Assembly: GCA_007922225.1 (NCBI GenBank)
Contig: ML679969.1
Span: forward strand, 21,697,628-21,761,627
DNA from: Emydura subglobosa
Taxonomy: Eukaryota > Chordata > Testudines > Chelidae
Direction: 5' to 3'
Length of the DNA stretch: 64,000 nt
Shown here: positions 62,836-64,000 of the stretch, piece after piece
Numbering within the stretch: the stretch's first letter is position 1
Layout of the letters: each line of letters starts with the position of its first letter
Notes under the pieces: generated by a model
What the model was told of the DNA's origin: nothing
Seen by the model: the letters and a program-made list of their open reading frames with translations, nothing else
Database searches by the model: none
Program-made: the position numbers and the translations under genes

Positions 62836-64000
62836 CATTACCTTTGTTATTGACACTTTTTCCTCTTCTTTGTTGGAAATGTATTCGGTCGAAGGATAGA
62901 CCCGGTAGGAACGTATTCACCAGCTAAACTTGGTAGGAAGGGTCTGAGAAACTTAAGTTCATTGATGCCTGAATGAACTTTTAGAGAAGCTTCGTGATTG
63001 TAGAGGCAGGATAGAGATGCGGCACAAGTTATGTCGGTAGAGTTACTCAAAAAGTAACTTGCACTATAGCAATGTGCACAGATGTGTCCATCTCTGGGAT
63101 TTCTTTTTTCATAAGTTTTCATGATTATCTTCATCATGACAGAAGCTAAAACAAGAAATTATATTAGAAGCCAAATAAATTACTAAACAGATTGTCTATG
63201 TGCTGTTTTTTTCCCCAGATGTAAGACACCAAGGCAGAGATGTGTCCATCTCTAAGGTTTCTTGTTTTATAAAGATCTATGGCTCTCATCATCATCATCA
63301 TCATCATCATGACAGAACTAGATAATTAAATGAATTTAACGCCAAATTAATTACTGAATACATCGCAAATGTGTTTTTCTCTTCATACTTATACATATGA
63401 ATTACATATATGTGTTTGAAAAGCCATTCACTTGGAATACATTTAGAGTCATGTTGTTGGATCACGTTGGTTGCTTATTGTCTTTAGAAAGAGTAGGAAA
63501 TTTCTGCTTGTCTATAACTTGATCTGTTATTGTTCTTGAGGTTCTCATTTTTCCTATTATGAGACCTTATTGTAGGCAGATCAGGGTGGGTGATTCTCAG
63601 TAGCTGATGTGAAAACCAAAAATTCATCAACAGCTACCACTTATCTTATTTAGTAACTATATAACCATCCTTTGCTGATTTGGGATAGGAAGTTGCTGTT
63701 CTTCTAAAATGAAGAAAGAGCTGTCATTTTCATCAGCCATCAGTTGAGACAATTCCTTCAGCGCTTACTGGAGGGGAACACCCTCTATCTTCAGTATTGA
63801 TTGCAACACAGATTTTTTATACAATCATAATCCATTGTTCTTAGTACACAGTTACCATTTTCAGAGTTTATAGAAATATAAAATTGTTCACTTACTAAGT
63901 ACTATTGAATACCTCACGTTAGCATTCTGAGCTGAATCTAAAACAGTAGAATTTACATTGTTAATACAGCTGAGTTGTTCCTTTTTTTCCAGTGCAAGAT
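62836..64000 (-). pseudogene. Protocadherin variable-exon pseudogene 4 (partial, runs off window)
   Basis: The tail piece at 62847-63137 keeps 'NELKFLRPFLPSL', which matches [13 protein letters not shown] in intact genes, and TM-proximal 'IIMKTYEKRN'. Upstream, the membrane-proximal segment appears twice (about 63070-63210 and 63240-63385), showing a local tandem duplication. Decayed EC6 and EC5 follow to the window edge ('gtaactatataaccatcc', 'ccattttcagagtttatagaaatata'). Frames are broken throughout. The 5' end lies outside the window. Confidence 0.8.
63285..63310. repeat. TCA trinucleotide microsatellite
   Basis: Eight tandem TCA/ATC units within the duplicated membrane-proximal part of pseudogene 4. 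The corresponding site in the other duplicate (63121-63138) has only 'ttatcttcatcatgac', so the expansion followed the duplication. Confidence 0.85.

Overview
This window is part of a vertebrate clustered protocadherin (Pcdh) locus. Every recognisable host gene lies on the minus strand. It holds six intact, intronless, roughly 2.4 kb 'variable' exons, four larger pseudogenes and two small relics. Each intact exon encodes a signal peptide, six cadherin ectodomains (EC1-EC6) with DxNDNxP calcium motifs, the CX5C loop in EC1, one transmembrane helix and a cytoplasmic tail of about 90-97 residues containing a YEVCLT...EFxFL block. The KRQV-type leader, the EC6 sequence and that tail block are those of the beta group. 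Unlike the intronless mammalian beta genes, these exons end in phase-0 splice donors (CAG|GTAAGA, CAG|GTGAGA, GTGAGT and similar). They could therefore be joined to constant exons lying to the left of the window.

The organism is most likely a non-avian sauropsid, and a turtle is my best guess. The evidence is several CR1 LINE copies of the turtle/archosaur type, the AT-rich intergenic DNA, the 5-9 kb spacing between exons and a Ty3/gypsy relic with Gmr1-like domain order. This is inference from repeat style and not proof.

Layout from left to right: LINE reverse transcriptase relic (about 0.5 kb) and Pcdh EC6 relic (1.8-2.0 kb); variable exon A (2.7-5.1 kb); exon B (10.3-12.7 kb); a CR1-rich stretch (13.5-15.6 kb) and an LTR-like block (16.1-16.9 kb); exon C (18.5-21.0 kb); interspersed repeats (22-25.4 kb); exon D (27.2-29.7 kb); CR1 copies (30.5-34.7 kb); exon E (35.1-37.6 kb); pseudogene 1 (39.9-42.1 kb); EC6 relic (44.7-45.0 kb); exon F with an assembly gap (48.1-50.6 kb); pseudogene 2 (51.1-53.3 kb); a nest of LTR elements (53.9-57.7 kb); pseudogene 3 (59.9-62.3 kb); pseudogene 4, which runs off the right edge (62.8-64 kb).

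Most 5' flanks carry the conserved promoter element (CGCT box or CSE, core GGTGGCGCT on the coding strand) about 140-280 bp upstream of the ATG. This element is the known CTCF-dependent site for stochastic single-promoter choice in neurons. Together the exons would form a panel of alternative ectodomains: EC1-EC4 differ strongly between exons and give homophilic recognition specificity, while EC5-EC6 and the tail are homogenised. Exons A and D are almost identical from late EC4 to the end of the exon although their 3' flanks have clearly diverged, which is the footprint of gene conversion. I found no RNA gene, CRISPR array or operon-like structure, and no clearly new class of system.
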